Assembly: GCA_033816765.1 (NCBI GenBank)
Contig: CM066287.1
Span: 5,208,001-5,272,000 of the forward strand
Direction: 5' to 3'
Origin: Nothopassalora personata
Taxonomy: Eukaryota > Ascomycota > Dothideomycetes > Mycosphaerellales > Mycosphaerellaceae
DNA: 64,000 bases
Shown piece by piece: positions 31,929 to 43,000 of the stretch. Below the pieces are notes generated by a model. The model worked only from the letters and a program-made list of their open reading frames with translations, searched no databases and was not told the origin of the DNA. Position 1 is the stretch's first letter, and every line of letters begins with the position of its first letter. The position numbers and the translations under genes were made by a program.

Positions 31929-34450
31929 TCAGCCACTGACCGCATCGACGACTCCTGCTGCAATCGTGCTTCCCTCGACTCTGAGCACAATGCGATCTCC
32001 GGCCTCGAGGGGAGCGCCGTCGTCAAGCACCAGCTTTATCACAGCTCTCTGGCCAGCCTTCACTATGCGCGGCTTCTTCTTCAGCATCTCGCCCTTTGCG
32101 TCCTGCGTTGCTACCAGATGACTTATGCTGCCAGGCAGATGCAGGCGACCGACATGTACGTTAACTTGCTGTGGCAACAGACTGTCCAAGGCGTGCACCT
32201 TTGCTGTTAGGTTCTTGATGACCTGCATCGGGTTTTGAGAGCTACAAGCGACATCGCCACTTCTCAGATGCTGAGGCTCGATGTCGAATAGGTGTAGTGT
32301 CGGGATTTCACCAGCGACCGTCCAGTCTCTTGCTTCGCCGTTGACTTCGATGCCTTTGATTGTCGCAGTCTCTCCACTTGGCTGAACGACGATGGCATCG
32401 CCTAGCTGCACATTGCCAGAACGTATGCGTCCGGCTATTGACAGGGGATTCGTGATGCCACCTCTGAAAACGTCTGCGATCTGCATCCGCAGAGGCTTCT
32501 GTACTACGTCGACCTCTACGGGGTGAGGGGCGGACTTTTCCAGCTGCTGCAGTAGTGTCGTGTGCTTCGACGTCCATTGTGCTGATGCATTTCCAGACGG
32601 AGCCGTTGCCACATTGTCGCCACTCAATCCGCTACAGGGCACGATCTTGATGTCTGCTTCCTTGAAACCAGTCTCTTTCAAGAGCTTGACAACCTGCGCG
32701 CTCACATCTTCAAAGCTGCCCTCGTCCCAAGCAGTTGTAGTCGAGTCCAGCTTGTTGACAGCTACAACAATCCTCCGTAGTCCGATTGCATGCGCGAGTA
32801 ATATGTGTTCTCGCGTTTGCCCTTTCATACCCGACTCCAGCTGATTCGCGTCAACCACAAGCACACCAAGATCAGCCATCGAAGCACCTCCTATCATGTT
32901 GGGCACGAAGTCGCGATGACCTGGAGCATCCAAGATGGTAAAGTCGACCGCAGGGGTGCTGAAGTGGTGCTGGGCGATGTCGACAGTCACTCCACGCTCA
33001 CGCTCTTCCGAGCCTGTGTCCATCACCCAAGCTAGCGCGAAGGACGACTTTCCCATCTCGGTTGCTTGCTTTTTGTACCTGCTGATGTTAACGGTCCTCG
33101 TAAACAACAATCAGAACAACCAAACTCACCTGTCGATGTCACGCTGTGATACAGCGCCTGTGTCGAGTAGTAATCGTCCCATCAGTGTACTTTTGCCATG
33201 ATCAACATGGCCGATTACTACAAACGAAGCAGATGCTTTCCGCTTCGACTTCTCCTCTGCCCAAAGCTTCGGCACATCTAGGCCTTGGCTCTTCACCTTC
33301 GGAGCAGATGGCGTTGCTGCATTGGCATCAAGCTTGAGTGCTTCCGTCTTCTTTGCCAAGCCATTTGCTGACTGGCCTGCCTTTGCTTTGCCTGAAGGGG
33401 TTGTTAGCTCCATCACTTGTTCATCCCTTTGCTGCCCTGTTGCCTCTGAATGACAGTATCATCTGGCGAGGGACCTTCGAAAACGTTGAAGTTGTAGCTG
33501 GAGCCGAAGAGTTCCTGCAGACCCATCCTGCTAGACCCGTTTAAGTTGCCTGTACCAGTGGAGAATGTCTGAGCGAAGGCAGTAGGAGACGATCGAAGAT
33601 CTGGCAATTCCTCCTCTGGATCTTCAGGCGGTGGAGTCGGCTCTCTAGGTGGTGGCGTTGGTGATCGCTTCCGTCGCATAGGATATTTCTTTGGCTCCGG
33701 CTTCGCTACAGGAGATTCGTTCTCTTTCGCGTCCTTCGATATGCTCAAGCGATCGAGCGAGCTCAGAGAATCTGCTGGCTGACTTGGTGCATTCTGAGCC
33801 GCAGCGGCCTTCCTTCGACGTTCTTCCGCAAGCTTTGCCAGCTTCGACGAGCCTCCCAATAGCTTGACTTGCGGAAGAGGCTGGAGCGGCACGAATGTGC
33901 TCAGCATCTCTGCAGGTATGCCCGTCCATGGCGTGTCGCGAAACCAGTCGGCAACGGATGCACTGGTTCCATGCGCTGCCATGCCACTCATCAGCTTGGA
34001 CTCCGATCAAACGTGTCGTTGTGCACACGCACCTTTGCCCTGCATATCCATTGCTGTTGTTCCGAATCCGGGATAACTCATCACAGCAGGGAGAGAAAAG
34101 ATATGACTCGACTCACCTGCATTTTGTGCACTCTTCTGCGCTGCCTCGTCGAACTTGCTCTTTGGCTTGTCCTTCTTCACCTCTTTCTTTGCTTCTCTAG
34201 GTGTTCTTGTATTCTTCAGATATGCTACGCTCTTGCCCACATCCCAAAAGTAGTGCCACAGTGCTTCTTCAATCTGCTGCGTCGTGGCTGGCACTCCTGC
34301 CTCGTCGAGTTCTGCGCGGACTACAGGAGTCAAAGTCGCAAAGTTGTCTTTGTCCTCTTGCGAATAGCCTGCATCTGCTCCTTCGCCGTAGTCGTCGTCG
34401 TCAGAGTATATGTCGTCCTCGGCATAGTCGATATTCTTAACGCGCTGCAT
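31929..34450 (-). CDS. HBS1: HBS1-like GTPase of ribosome rescue and no-go decay
   Basis: Hbs1 works with Dom34/Pelota to split stalled ribosomes. Exon 1 34117-34450 holds the HBS1 N-terminal domain ([20 protein letters not shown]...). A 21-nt exon 34033-34053 follows a 63-bp intron. Exon 3 starts 33975 after a 57-bp intron ([17 protein letters not shown]). The GTPase domain has [26 protein letters not shown] and NKLD. A 51-bp intron lies at 33079-33129. The two C-terminal EF-Tu-like barrels end at 31929. Near 33,415 the frame shifts by one. A weak 83-nt intron (GTCCCT donor, CTAAC branch, TTCAG acceptor) would restore frame but would remove the segment EGPSPDDTV, which looks coding. The gene lies tail to tail with the SUR7-like gene. 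Confidence 0.88.
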
Positions 34451-35151
34451 CTTCGCTGGAAGGGCTGAGTGACGATGTGCAGGCGATAGTGAAGCAGATG
34501 AGGGCACCTGACAATCCACCTACCGCAATGCAGCTCGACTTGTAGCACAAGCAGGAACAGCGTGTATGTTTGGCGGGATGTTGTCGAGCATGAGATCATC
34601 GCATACGAATCGTCAGGATAGCTCGCGCCGATCCCCCGAAGCACCCACCAGAGTGAGGACACGACAACTACGTGACCCACTTCTTCAACGGGCCGTTCAC
34701 TCTCTTCAGACCTCACCTCACACGATGCACTCAAAAATGTCTGTGCGACGAGGAGTACTGGAACGTAAAGGCAAGAGACGTGAACGGAGACGGCCAAGTA
34801 AGACATCTTCATCTTCTCCTAAATCCTATCGGCACCAAGAAAAGCTACACACAAAGAATCAAACCCACTCTCTTCATCTCCATCTCCGGCTCCATCTCTC
34901 CGATTGGGGTATATAAACTTCATCCCCGTTGACCAGCAATTCTCAAGACTGGAGGCTCAAGCGTAGGGGCATGCATCGTGCAAGTAACTGCAAAAAGCAG
35001 CGCGGCCGGTACTCGTAATCTCGTTAAACAGCATCGTCAAGAAACGCAGCAGCGCTCGGCCACTGTCTGAACGGGGACACAATCGCATATGCGACGCGTC
35101 AAAGAAGAAGAAGAATGAGAAGAAGAAGGAGACGAAGAAGAAGAGTTGCCA
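34451..35151. other. Intergenic region upstream of HBS1
   Basis: Separates two minus-strand genes. Holds the HBS1 promoter and the 3' region of the wall-protein gene. Frames here overlap each other and have no domain. A purine-rich AAGAAG stretch near 35,100-35,145 lies just past the wall-protein stop. Confidence 0.4.
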
Positions 35152-35589
35152 CTAAAGGGCGAGCATGCCGATGATGCCGATGACAGCGGCAAGCCCAGCT
35201 GCCTCAACCTTGCCGGCGCCACCGTCTGATGGTGGTGGTGGATAGAATGTTGCCGACGCCGATGCTGCGGTGCCGCGCAGTGTCGCGTTGCCGTACCCTG
35301 GAGCCGTTGGCGTAATTGGAGCCGTTGGCGCAGTTGGAGCAGTTGGAGTAGTTGGAGCAGCAGACACTAATGTCGTCGCTGGGACAGTTGACGTGCTCTC
35401 GTAGGTGGCGGTTGTACCGTTGCGCGTTGCGGTCACGGTCTGAACGACGCGCGAGAGTGTGCGGGTAATGGTCCAGGTCGTAGTTGCTGAAGTCACCGAT
35501 TGCTGGTTGTATGCCGGTGGTGCTGGTGCCTCGGCAGCATTGACGGCGGCGATGGCGACGAGCGCCGCGATGGTGTTTGCGAATCGCAT
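35152..35589 (-). CDS. Small secreted protein, probably GPI-anchored, with TAP repeats
   Basis: 145 residues, ATG at 35589. A signal peptide of about 18 residues (MRFANTIAALVAIAAVNA) is followed by a Ser/Thr-rich body with a few N-glycosylation-type sites (NGT, NAT). A Thr-Ala-Pro repeat lies near residues 80-97 (TPTAPTAPTAPITPTAP). The C-terminus is small residues (SDGGAG), a short spacer, then a hydrophobic tail (AAGLAAVIGIIGMLAL), the layout of a GPI signal. Likely a cell-wall or plasma-membrane surface protein; no enzyme domain. The same layout recurs in many fungal wall proteins, so no name is given. Confidence 0.75.
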   Translation of the reverse strand: MRFANTIAALVAIAAVNAAEAPAPPAYNQQSVTSATTTWTITRTLSRVVQTVTATRNGTTATYESTSTVPATTLVSAAPTTPTAPTAPTAPITPTAPGYGNATLRGTAASASATFYPPPPSDGGAGKVEAAGLAAVIGIIGMLAL

Positions 35590-37298
35590 TGCGATCTGGA
35601 ATGTGACGTGCGAACCGGTCGATTGGTGTTACTGAATGATCTGGATCTGAGCTTGATGCAATATGACGCTGATCGGAATGTGTCCGGGAGGTCGTTTGTT
35701 GATGTGAGTCAGGATGAAGCGTCGAAGAGGCTAATTGTCGCTGATGTCGCGTCCAGGTAGTAAAGGTCGCGGACACTTGACTTCTGATACGTCTCAATCA
35801 ACGAGGTAGGTCCGAAGATAGGCGAAGATGTTTCGCTTGACGCTGCGTCGTCTACGTTGTGGTGCGTCAGGGAGTCGGCGAGTGTCGTTCGGAATGGCTG
35901 TCGAAGCTGGTGAACGAATGTGGATCAATTGCTGTGACAATTGAACAGAGCGATTGTGGTTGTCGTTGAGACTGTGATGCCGGACCAGCGTTCGATGCAA
36001 GTGAGTGTGTGTGTGGACGTGCCTTGTGCGTGCTGAGGAGCAGAAGAACCTTGCGACAAGGGAGCGGCGCAGCGAGTATTATTATTATTATTATTATGAG
36101 CAGCGCCAGATTCATACCAGACAGGCCCAGCGATGTGCGATGTGCCCGTGCACTGGACCGGGATATCCCTCGGACGAATCACACAGTTGCAATTTGCATC
36201 GTTCAAACAGGCAAACGACAAGGCGCTACCTGCGACGCTAATCAATAAACTCAGCCACTTACATCTAGCGCCGGATCGAAAGTGAATTCTCGCTACATGT
36301 AGTACTGTACAGTATGTCGGCACGTTGCACTATCATCTTTTCCTGGCGAGTTCCACACCCATATTCAGAAAGGTCTCGGCCGGGGTTCGGACCAGCAGAT
36401 CGGTTCCTGCCTTGGCGCTGGAAACACAAAATCTCATTCACGGACCACCGCAGCAACTAATAAACCGAGACAAACGACTCATTAAGGCCTCGGCGATGTC
36501 AGGGCAACGCTGTCGGAACAGAGCTAAAATAACATCCCTTGATCGTCTTTTGCCAACCACTGCTGGTTGCTTGATCGCTGCTTCTGCAAGGCCGCATCTC
36601 GACCCTGCGTCCGCAGTGACACTGCAGCCATGTGCTTCGCACGAGGGTAGCACGACAGGGCGCCCATTGTATTGCAAGCGTCTATTCCATACACACCGCT
36701 ATCGCACGCGTTGATGCCGCAACGTGGTATTCGCGCGAGAACAAAGCAGCTGATCGTAGAGGGTCGTGGGCTGTTGCGCGGAAGTGGTCACAGTCATTTC
36801 GGCTGGCGGGTTCGACATCACTTCCAGACCACGACAGACTATCCTGTTCGCTGATGAGTGGGCATGAGGCCGATGATCTTATATCTGGTATACAAGTAAG
36901 GATCCCTCGCAATGGCCATGAACGTGGAATGGCCGTGTGAAATAGTAGTAGTAAGAACACCTCGACACAGTCCAAGGCCGTTGATAAGACTGGTATCATA
37001 GATCTATTGTGCAAAATGAGGACGGATTAAGTTGCTAGCCTGGCGTGCAGTGGGGAAGACGATGCTCGTAAGATGAACTCCATGCCTGCAATCGGCGCAG
37101 GAAATGCCAAAAAAAAACCACGCGCCCAAAACTCCTCGCTAAAAGTACGCAATACCGCCGACAAGACAAGACCGGCGACAAGAAGACCGCAACCCAACAC
37201 TGGTCGCCGTCAACAAAACGTATGCACAAACAAGTGTGTTTCCCGTGCCCATACCACAAGTGCACGACAAACTTGCAGGAAGCATTAATGTTGAGCAA
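35590..37298. other. 1.7 kb intergenic region
   Basis: Between the wall-protein gene and TCO89, both minus strand. Frames of 60-130 codons overlap on both strands without any domain. The left part presumably holds the wall-protein promoter and leader. Contains a TAT microsatellite at 36,077. Nothing else recognised. Confidence 0.4.
36077..36097 (+). repeat. TAT trinucleotide microsatellite
   Basis: Seven tandem TAT/ATT units in non-coding DNA upstream of the wall-protein gene. Confidence 0.9.
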
Positions 37299-39617
37299 TC
37301 AGCTCTCCCAAAGCTGCCTCGCGATCTCGCTCGGGTCCATTTCCTCAGGTGTAGGCTCGAACTCCCGCGTCTCCGGCTTGCCAGCAAAGCTGACCTCTCT
37401 CCTGCCATGGACTTTCTGTCTTTCCGAGCCTCCTGAATTCTGCAAGCGGACTTCGCTCGGTGCGCCAGCAATGCCACGTTTGAGCATGGTGTTGCTATCG
37501 ACCTTGGGAGGCGATGCACTCTTCGAAAGATCACCTGCTTGCCGAGCTCGTTGTGCGGGCAGCGAGATGGCGCTCTTGCTGCTGCTCAGTCCAGTCGAAT
37601 TGGACAGCTTCTGCTGAGCTGCTGGTTTCGAAGCGTGTTGATTCAGTTTGCTGCCTTTACAGCCTCGCAGTCTCGCCACGGCTTCACCAATAGGGTCACG
37701 GAACTTCTGCACAACTCTCAACTCAGTGTTCAGAGCTCGAAAACGGCCTTGGAAAACATCCGGGCCCATGCTGAGTCCAGTGCTTTGACCCCGACCCTCA
37801 CCTGCAATGTTATTGAGGTAAGATTTCAGAGACTCGTTGCGTCTGTCGTATATGTATGCTGGCAAGTGTGGTTTATGATCCCCTTGAGCCTCGATCTCGG
37901 CGAGTGCTTTGTCTTGAAGCATGCGCAGCTCGGTACGTGATCGACCTATTGCTGGCGTGTTCGCGCCGGATGAGCCCGCAGATACAGTAGAACCGGGGCT
38001 GACGGGCCCAATGTGGAAACCTGAAATGTTCTTCTCTCGCCTTTGCGCGGCTAGCGTGCTATCTTCTTCTGGCGTGTGAAAACCAGTCTGTTTGGGGGTG
38101 TTCGTCGCTGTGTTGGCGCCACTACCAAATGACGGGTGAGAAGCACTAGGCACAAAACGCGAGACAAGCTCATCTTCCTGCTGATCGTTGGCGGCATCAA
38201 GAGTCGACTTGGACGACCTCATGGACGGCGCAGGCGACCCTCTATTGCTGTGGACATCGTCCAAGGCACTAACGTTACTTACCACTGCTGGTGCAGCCGA
38301 AGGCAACTGTTGACTTCTGTTGAGCAACCTCTTCGTGCTTGTATGCGCATCTTTTGTGACATGCAGTAAGCTTGACAATGGCTTTGGTGGCGACTCCTGG
38401 GGTGACGGCAGCTGTTGTACACTTTTTTTAGGCGCCTCAACCACAGGCTCTGGCGATGAAGGCCGCGCTGGCTCCGCAGCTTTGGGAGACTGGTTATGCT
38501 CAGGTTTCGGCCGCAGCTGCAAGGTCTGTGGCGCAGGCTGCTGTCTCACCTCCTGCTGTCGAGGCTCTGCACGGTGCTTGGCATGGCCAGTAGACCGTGG
38601 GCTAGGCGGGTCGCTATCATCGCTTTCGCTGGCGTCTTGCTGGTCTTCCTCCTCCTGCCTCTTTTGCCTTTCGCGCTCCATCTTGAGTGCATCTTGCTTT
38701 TCGGCGGGTCTCCCAAGGTGAAACTTCGCGGATACGGCAATCTTCTCTAATGGCAGCTTCTCCGCAGATCGATCCAGTATGTCGCTAGTCCTTCGGGAGT
38801 TGTTCGCAGTATTCTGTCTCGTGCTATACGGACTTGCACTCGCGCTCTCTTCGGTCCACTCGTCTTCCTGCCCCTCAAGCTGTATTTCCTCATCCTCGTC
38901 ACTCGCATCGCCGGCACTACCGACTGCGAATCCTACATTCTTGTTCTTCTGGCCTCCTGACAGTTTGCGCTGCTTGTCCTGTCGCTGTTGCTGTGACAGC
39001 TCCAGCTCACGCTCATGGAGATCCTTCTCGCGGCCCGTCATCTCAGCTGACTTGGGCCTCTTGTTCTTCCCCTTCAGGCCAGGCGAGGGCGGTGCTCGCT
39101 GCCGCGCTTCGCCGATGGCCACCGGGTTCCGACCCGAGCCGAGTCGCGTGAGTTGGCCATGCGAGAGGTTTTTCTTGAGCTTCACCTGGGAGGTGTTCCG
39201 GGGCAGCTGGTAGGAGGTCATGTTGCGTCGCATCTGAGGCTTCTGCTGCGCGCTCTCGTCCAGACTGCCGGGCAGCCGAATCTCGGTATCGCCCTCGTGC
39301 GATCGCTGTCGCGAATGCTTGCGCCCGTCGTCGAGGGCATGTTGCGCCTGTTGCGCCTGGCGATTGAGCTTGGCGAGGTTACGACCGCTGCTGTGGTTGC
39401 GCGGGAGCACGATCTTCGCGTGACGGGTCTTGACTGGGTGGCGGAGCGTCTGCCCATGCGCTTCGACGCTCCCGCCGGGACTCGCGATGCCCTGCCGCGA
39501 AGTGGACTGGTTCGAGGATTGCGAGCTCTGTCGCTTCATAAACGCCGGTCGTTGTGCAGGCACAGGACTAGTGGCGCCTGAGGCCGGGGCGTGTGGCGAC
39601 AGGCTTGCGGAGGGCAT
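37299..39617 (-). CDS. TCO89: TORC1 subunit TCO89-like protein
   Basis: Single exon, 772 residues, ATG at 39617. Largely disordered, with short conserved blocks: RHPVKTRHAKIVLPRNHSSG, MTSYQLPRNTSQVKLKKNLS, HGQLTRLGSGRNPVAIGEAR and KNKNVGFAVGSAGDASDEDE. The C-terminus has EEMDPSEIARQLWES. These blocks agree with fungal Tco89, a TORC1 component at the vacuole that helps couple nutrients to growth. No catalytic domain is expected. The identification rests on recognised blocks rather than an alignment, so a related fungal-specific protein remains possible. Acidic and Gln/Pro-rich regions make up the middle. Confidence 0.75.
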   Translation of the reverse strand: MPSASLSPHAPASGATSPVPAQRPAFMKRQSSQSSNQSTSRQGIASPGGSVEAHGQTLRHPVKTRHAKIVLPRNHSSGRNLAKLNRQAQQAQHALDDGRKHSRQRSHEGDTEIRLPGSLDESAQQKPQMRRNMTSYQLPRNTSQVKLKKNLSHGQLTRLGSGRNPVAIGEARQRAPPSPGLKGKNKRPKSAEMTGREKDLHERELELSQQQRQDKQRKLSGGQKNKNVGFAVGSAGDASDEDEEIQLEGQEDEWTEESASASPYSTRQNTANNSRRTSDILDRSAEKLPLEKIAVSAKFHLGRPAEKQDALKMERERQKRQEEEDQQDASESDDSDPPSPRSTGHAKHRAEPRQQEVRQQPAPQTLQLRPKPEHNQSPKAAEPARPSSPEPVVEAPKKSVQQLPSPQESPPKPLSSLLHVTKDAHTSTKRLLNRSQQLPSAAPAVVSNVSALDDVHSNRGSPAPSMRSSKSTLDAANDQQEDELVSRFVPSASHPSFGSGANTATNTPKQTGFHTPEEDSTLAAQRREKNISGFHIGPVSPGSTVSAGSSGANTPAIGRSRTELRMLQDKALAEIEAQGDHKPHLPAYIYDRRNESLKSYLNNIAGEGRGQSTGLSMGPDVFQGRFRALNTELRVVQKFRDPIGEAVARLRGCKGSKLNQHASKPAAQQKLSNSTGLSSSKSAISLPAQRARQAGDLSKSASPPKVDSNTMLKRGIAGAPSEVRLQNSGGSERQKVHGRREVSFAGKPETREFEPTPEEMDPSEIARQLWES

Positions 39618-40037
39618 TGTGTATGGCTATGTCTGTCAGTTGGCGGCGGTCGTTGAGCTGCACGAGCAGATGCAAAGTGGAGACGATCGGATGCTAGCCC
39701 TCGTGGCTATCGCGTGCGTCGCAGTTGATCTCGCGGTCGGTGCACGCCTCGTGGCAGAGGTAACGCTGCTGCACACATTTTCCAGTATCAAGGGAGTGCT
39801 CTCCTTGCACCCGACATGTGAGGAGGAAGACAGGAAACAGACATGAGATAGGATACGTTAGATAGAATACGTGGGGCAACGCCGAATCGGATCCAGCTAC
39901 CAAACTATCGGAACTGCAGTCACATGCGGATTGTCTCGGCACATTGCACATCTCTAGCCTTCTAAATGTCTGACCAACACATATGCAAGAAGCGCGTCGT
40001 GGAACGCTCATATTCTCTAATAGTCTGGCCTCTCGTC
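39618..40037. other. Intergenic region between TCO89 and the ankyrin-RCC1-BTB gene
   Basis: About 420 bp between two minus-strand genes: TCO89 promoter on the left, 3' untranslated region of the next gene on the right. No other feature seen. Confidence 0.4.
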
Positions 40038-43000
40038 TCACTGCGCAGGCTTGGTGCCGCTTGGTGCCGCCGCATCAAGGTTGCCACTGCTGGTGGCGTT
40101 CTCGCGTGCCTTGCCGCCAGTACCCTTACCGCCTCTTCCAGAACGACCTCCTCGCCCCCTGTTTCGTTTCAGGGCCTTCGACGCAGCCGCAGCCCGTTGT
40201 TCGGCCTCTTGCACCCTTGCGCTCTCTTTCTCCCACCATTCCTGGAACTCCTGCTCTGCTTGAATCTCCTGCAGGTCTCGCTTTACAGCGGCTTCCTTGA
40301 TCGCGTTCTTCTCCAGCTCTTGCTGCGCCACAATCTCGGACATGCTTAGACCCCAGACGGGATCTACGACTGGTTGGTGACGAACAGGGTGCGGGATCGG
40401 CTTGCTATCGCTGAAGTGTGAGACACTGCTCGCCTGACCTTTGCCTTTCGCTCCGGTCGTAGACGTTATTTTGTTTTCTGGGACGCTGTGTTGTTGCAAA
40501 GCCGAGTTACCGGGACCGATTGCTGATTTCGGTGGTGCTGATGCTTTTGGGTTGGCAAGGGTCTGTCTCGTCGTGAGTGTTGGAGCACTGGGCGAGCGCG
40601 AAGGAGATCCTTTCGAGGCCGCCTCGCTGTCGATTACGTCCTTGAGACCAGGCCGCTTTTGATTGGTGACAGCTTGCCATGAGAACGACTTGGCTTCCTG
40701 CTCCTCAGGGGCAGGCGAAGCACGAAGGCTCACTTGCTGCACCTGCTGCATCCTCTTACGATCTTTCTGAGACATCTTTGGCCCGGGAAGACGGAAAGGA
40801 GCAGGTACGTCCACGAGATCTTCTGATCTCTTTGCAGCCGCCAGTCCTTGCGTGATAGACGACTTTCGCCCAGACACGGTCTGCGCCATGATGTCTTTCA
40901 TATCCGTCTTCTGTCCAGGAAGAGGCGTCAGCGTCCACGGCCGTCCAGCATTGGGTGGCGTCTTTCCGACCATGAGTGGGGATCCTGGAGTCCTTGGAGT
41001 GATGAAGCCATCATTCCCAGACTGAGCGGCGAGCTTCGGGGAGGGAAGCGCCTTTCCTCGGGAATTGAACCAGACATCATCTGGAGGCGTGCTATGAGGG
41101 TCAAGCCCGCAAGGACTAGGCATCGGCCTGATTGATGGGGACTCTTGGGGCGAAGCAATTCCGGAATCCACCTCTTCATCCATGTCAAACATCATGTCTT
41201 TGGTCGATACCTTGGCTTTCAGCGAAGGGTAATCAGAGGCTGTCTTTGCGGTGTTGGATGAGCGCCGAAGAGCCTTGGCCTGCATTGGCGAAGCCGCAAC
41301 ATCATCGTCCAAAGATCCTGGTGCGAATGTTGCAATTCTATCGTATTTGGCCTTGAGTGCAATGTTGTCCACCTTTGCTTGTTTGTTCCGATCCATGGTA
41401 GCGGCTAGCTCAGGGTGCTGCTCAATAAGCTCTCTTGCGGCCCGCCCACTTTTCGCGAATGGCATATAGGCTAGCTGATTCTCACGCACAACTTCGTCCA
41501 GTTCGACAAGGAGATCCTCGTCCAGGCTACCGAGGTATTGCCCTTGCAACATGGCTTCGAGATTCAGACAGAGATATTCAAGCCCAGCATCCTTGAACTC
41601 TCGTACAGAACTGGGTGCGATGGCGTTGAGCAAGTCGCAGACGTTACGTACATTGACGAACCGTCCAATAACTGCTTGTGCGATTTGCTGTAGTCGGTCC
41701 AGCATAAGTTCGTTGGCCGCTGATAGAACATCGAGGACGCTGTCGAGGAAATCATCGGTATCAGCACTGACAATGTCGTCAAAGAGCTCCTCGCCGGTAT
41801 CACAGTAGATGTGGCGTAAGACCAGACTAAATGTCTTCGAGCTGATGTGCTTGAGGTCAACATTCACCTCGGAAACATCACCCCGACCAGCTAACCATCC
41901 TCCTCGCGAGCGGCCCATGAACATTCCTTCGAAGAACGGACAACGCTTGCGCATCAGCGTGCTATGCACTTTGATCTCGTCATCTTCCAGTTCAACGATC
42001 ACGTCGCCATCGTAAAAGTAGGCAGGATCATTGTGCGCGACCTCCATATCCATGTCAAGACAAGGTCGAGGCTCCACCATCTGGCGGACGGCTGGCTCGA
42101 GCTTGGTGAGCTCTAGCTTCGTAGCTACTTTCATCAATTCGGTACGGACTTGCCGATAGCTGTATGCCATGTTTGGCGCACTTTTCACAAAGTGCCAGAA
42201 GTCCACAACGGTGTCCGTATACAGATACAGTGCGAGGTCGAGTACTGTGAGTAAATCCAGCCCTTGGAAAGTGACCACTACCCGTCCCTCATCATCAAGC
42301 TCTGATCTAGCAAATTCTGGAAGTGTGAAGGTGCTAGTTTCGCACAAGTTGCTGAACCCTCTACGGAGTACTCGGCTGCGAGCAGCCAAGAGCCATCGAT
42401 GGACCGGGACTCTGACTCCGGACGATGTTGTGGCCAACAGAGCGTCGTATTTCGTGTCCGGGCTGTTCCAGCCGTTGTCAAATAGAGTTTGTAGGTCTGC
42501 ATCGATGTCCGCGCTGCCAAGAATGGCCTTCTTGAGCATAAATATCTCGTTCGGCCGTTTTGTGCCTTGCCAGAAGCGATGTCTTGTTGTGTCATCTTCG
42601 CTTTCAACGCTGTGATCGATGAGCTGACTCAATGACAGCAATGGGAACAGATCCTTCCACAGGGAGGGATCCTCGACCACGACCTGAGTCTGCAGTACGT
42701 CACAGTCACGACGAATGGCAGCATAGGCACCATGGCCGGAAGAGCGGACAGCCATAACGCGTGTCAGCCCGGGAACACGCGAGAACTTATAGTCCTTTGG
42801 CTTGTACTCGGACGTGGCAGTAATCGATGCATCTTTCATGGTGGCGCGCTTGGTACGTTTCCATACACTGCCTTCCTCCGTGGAGAGAATGATACTGCCA
42901 TCAACGTCCAGGCCGACGTCTCGGGCGGCCATGCTGCTCTTCTTGGGCTGCCAGATCCGCTGCGGTGACGAGATCGCACCACGAATCTTGCTCGGATTGG

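Noticed and set aside
36330..36420. GGGGTTCGGACC resembling a tRNA B box
   Set aside because: No A box at proper spacing and no cloverleaf on either strand.
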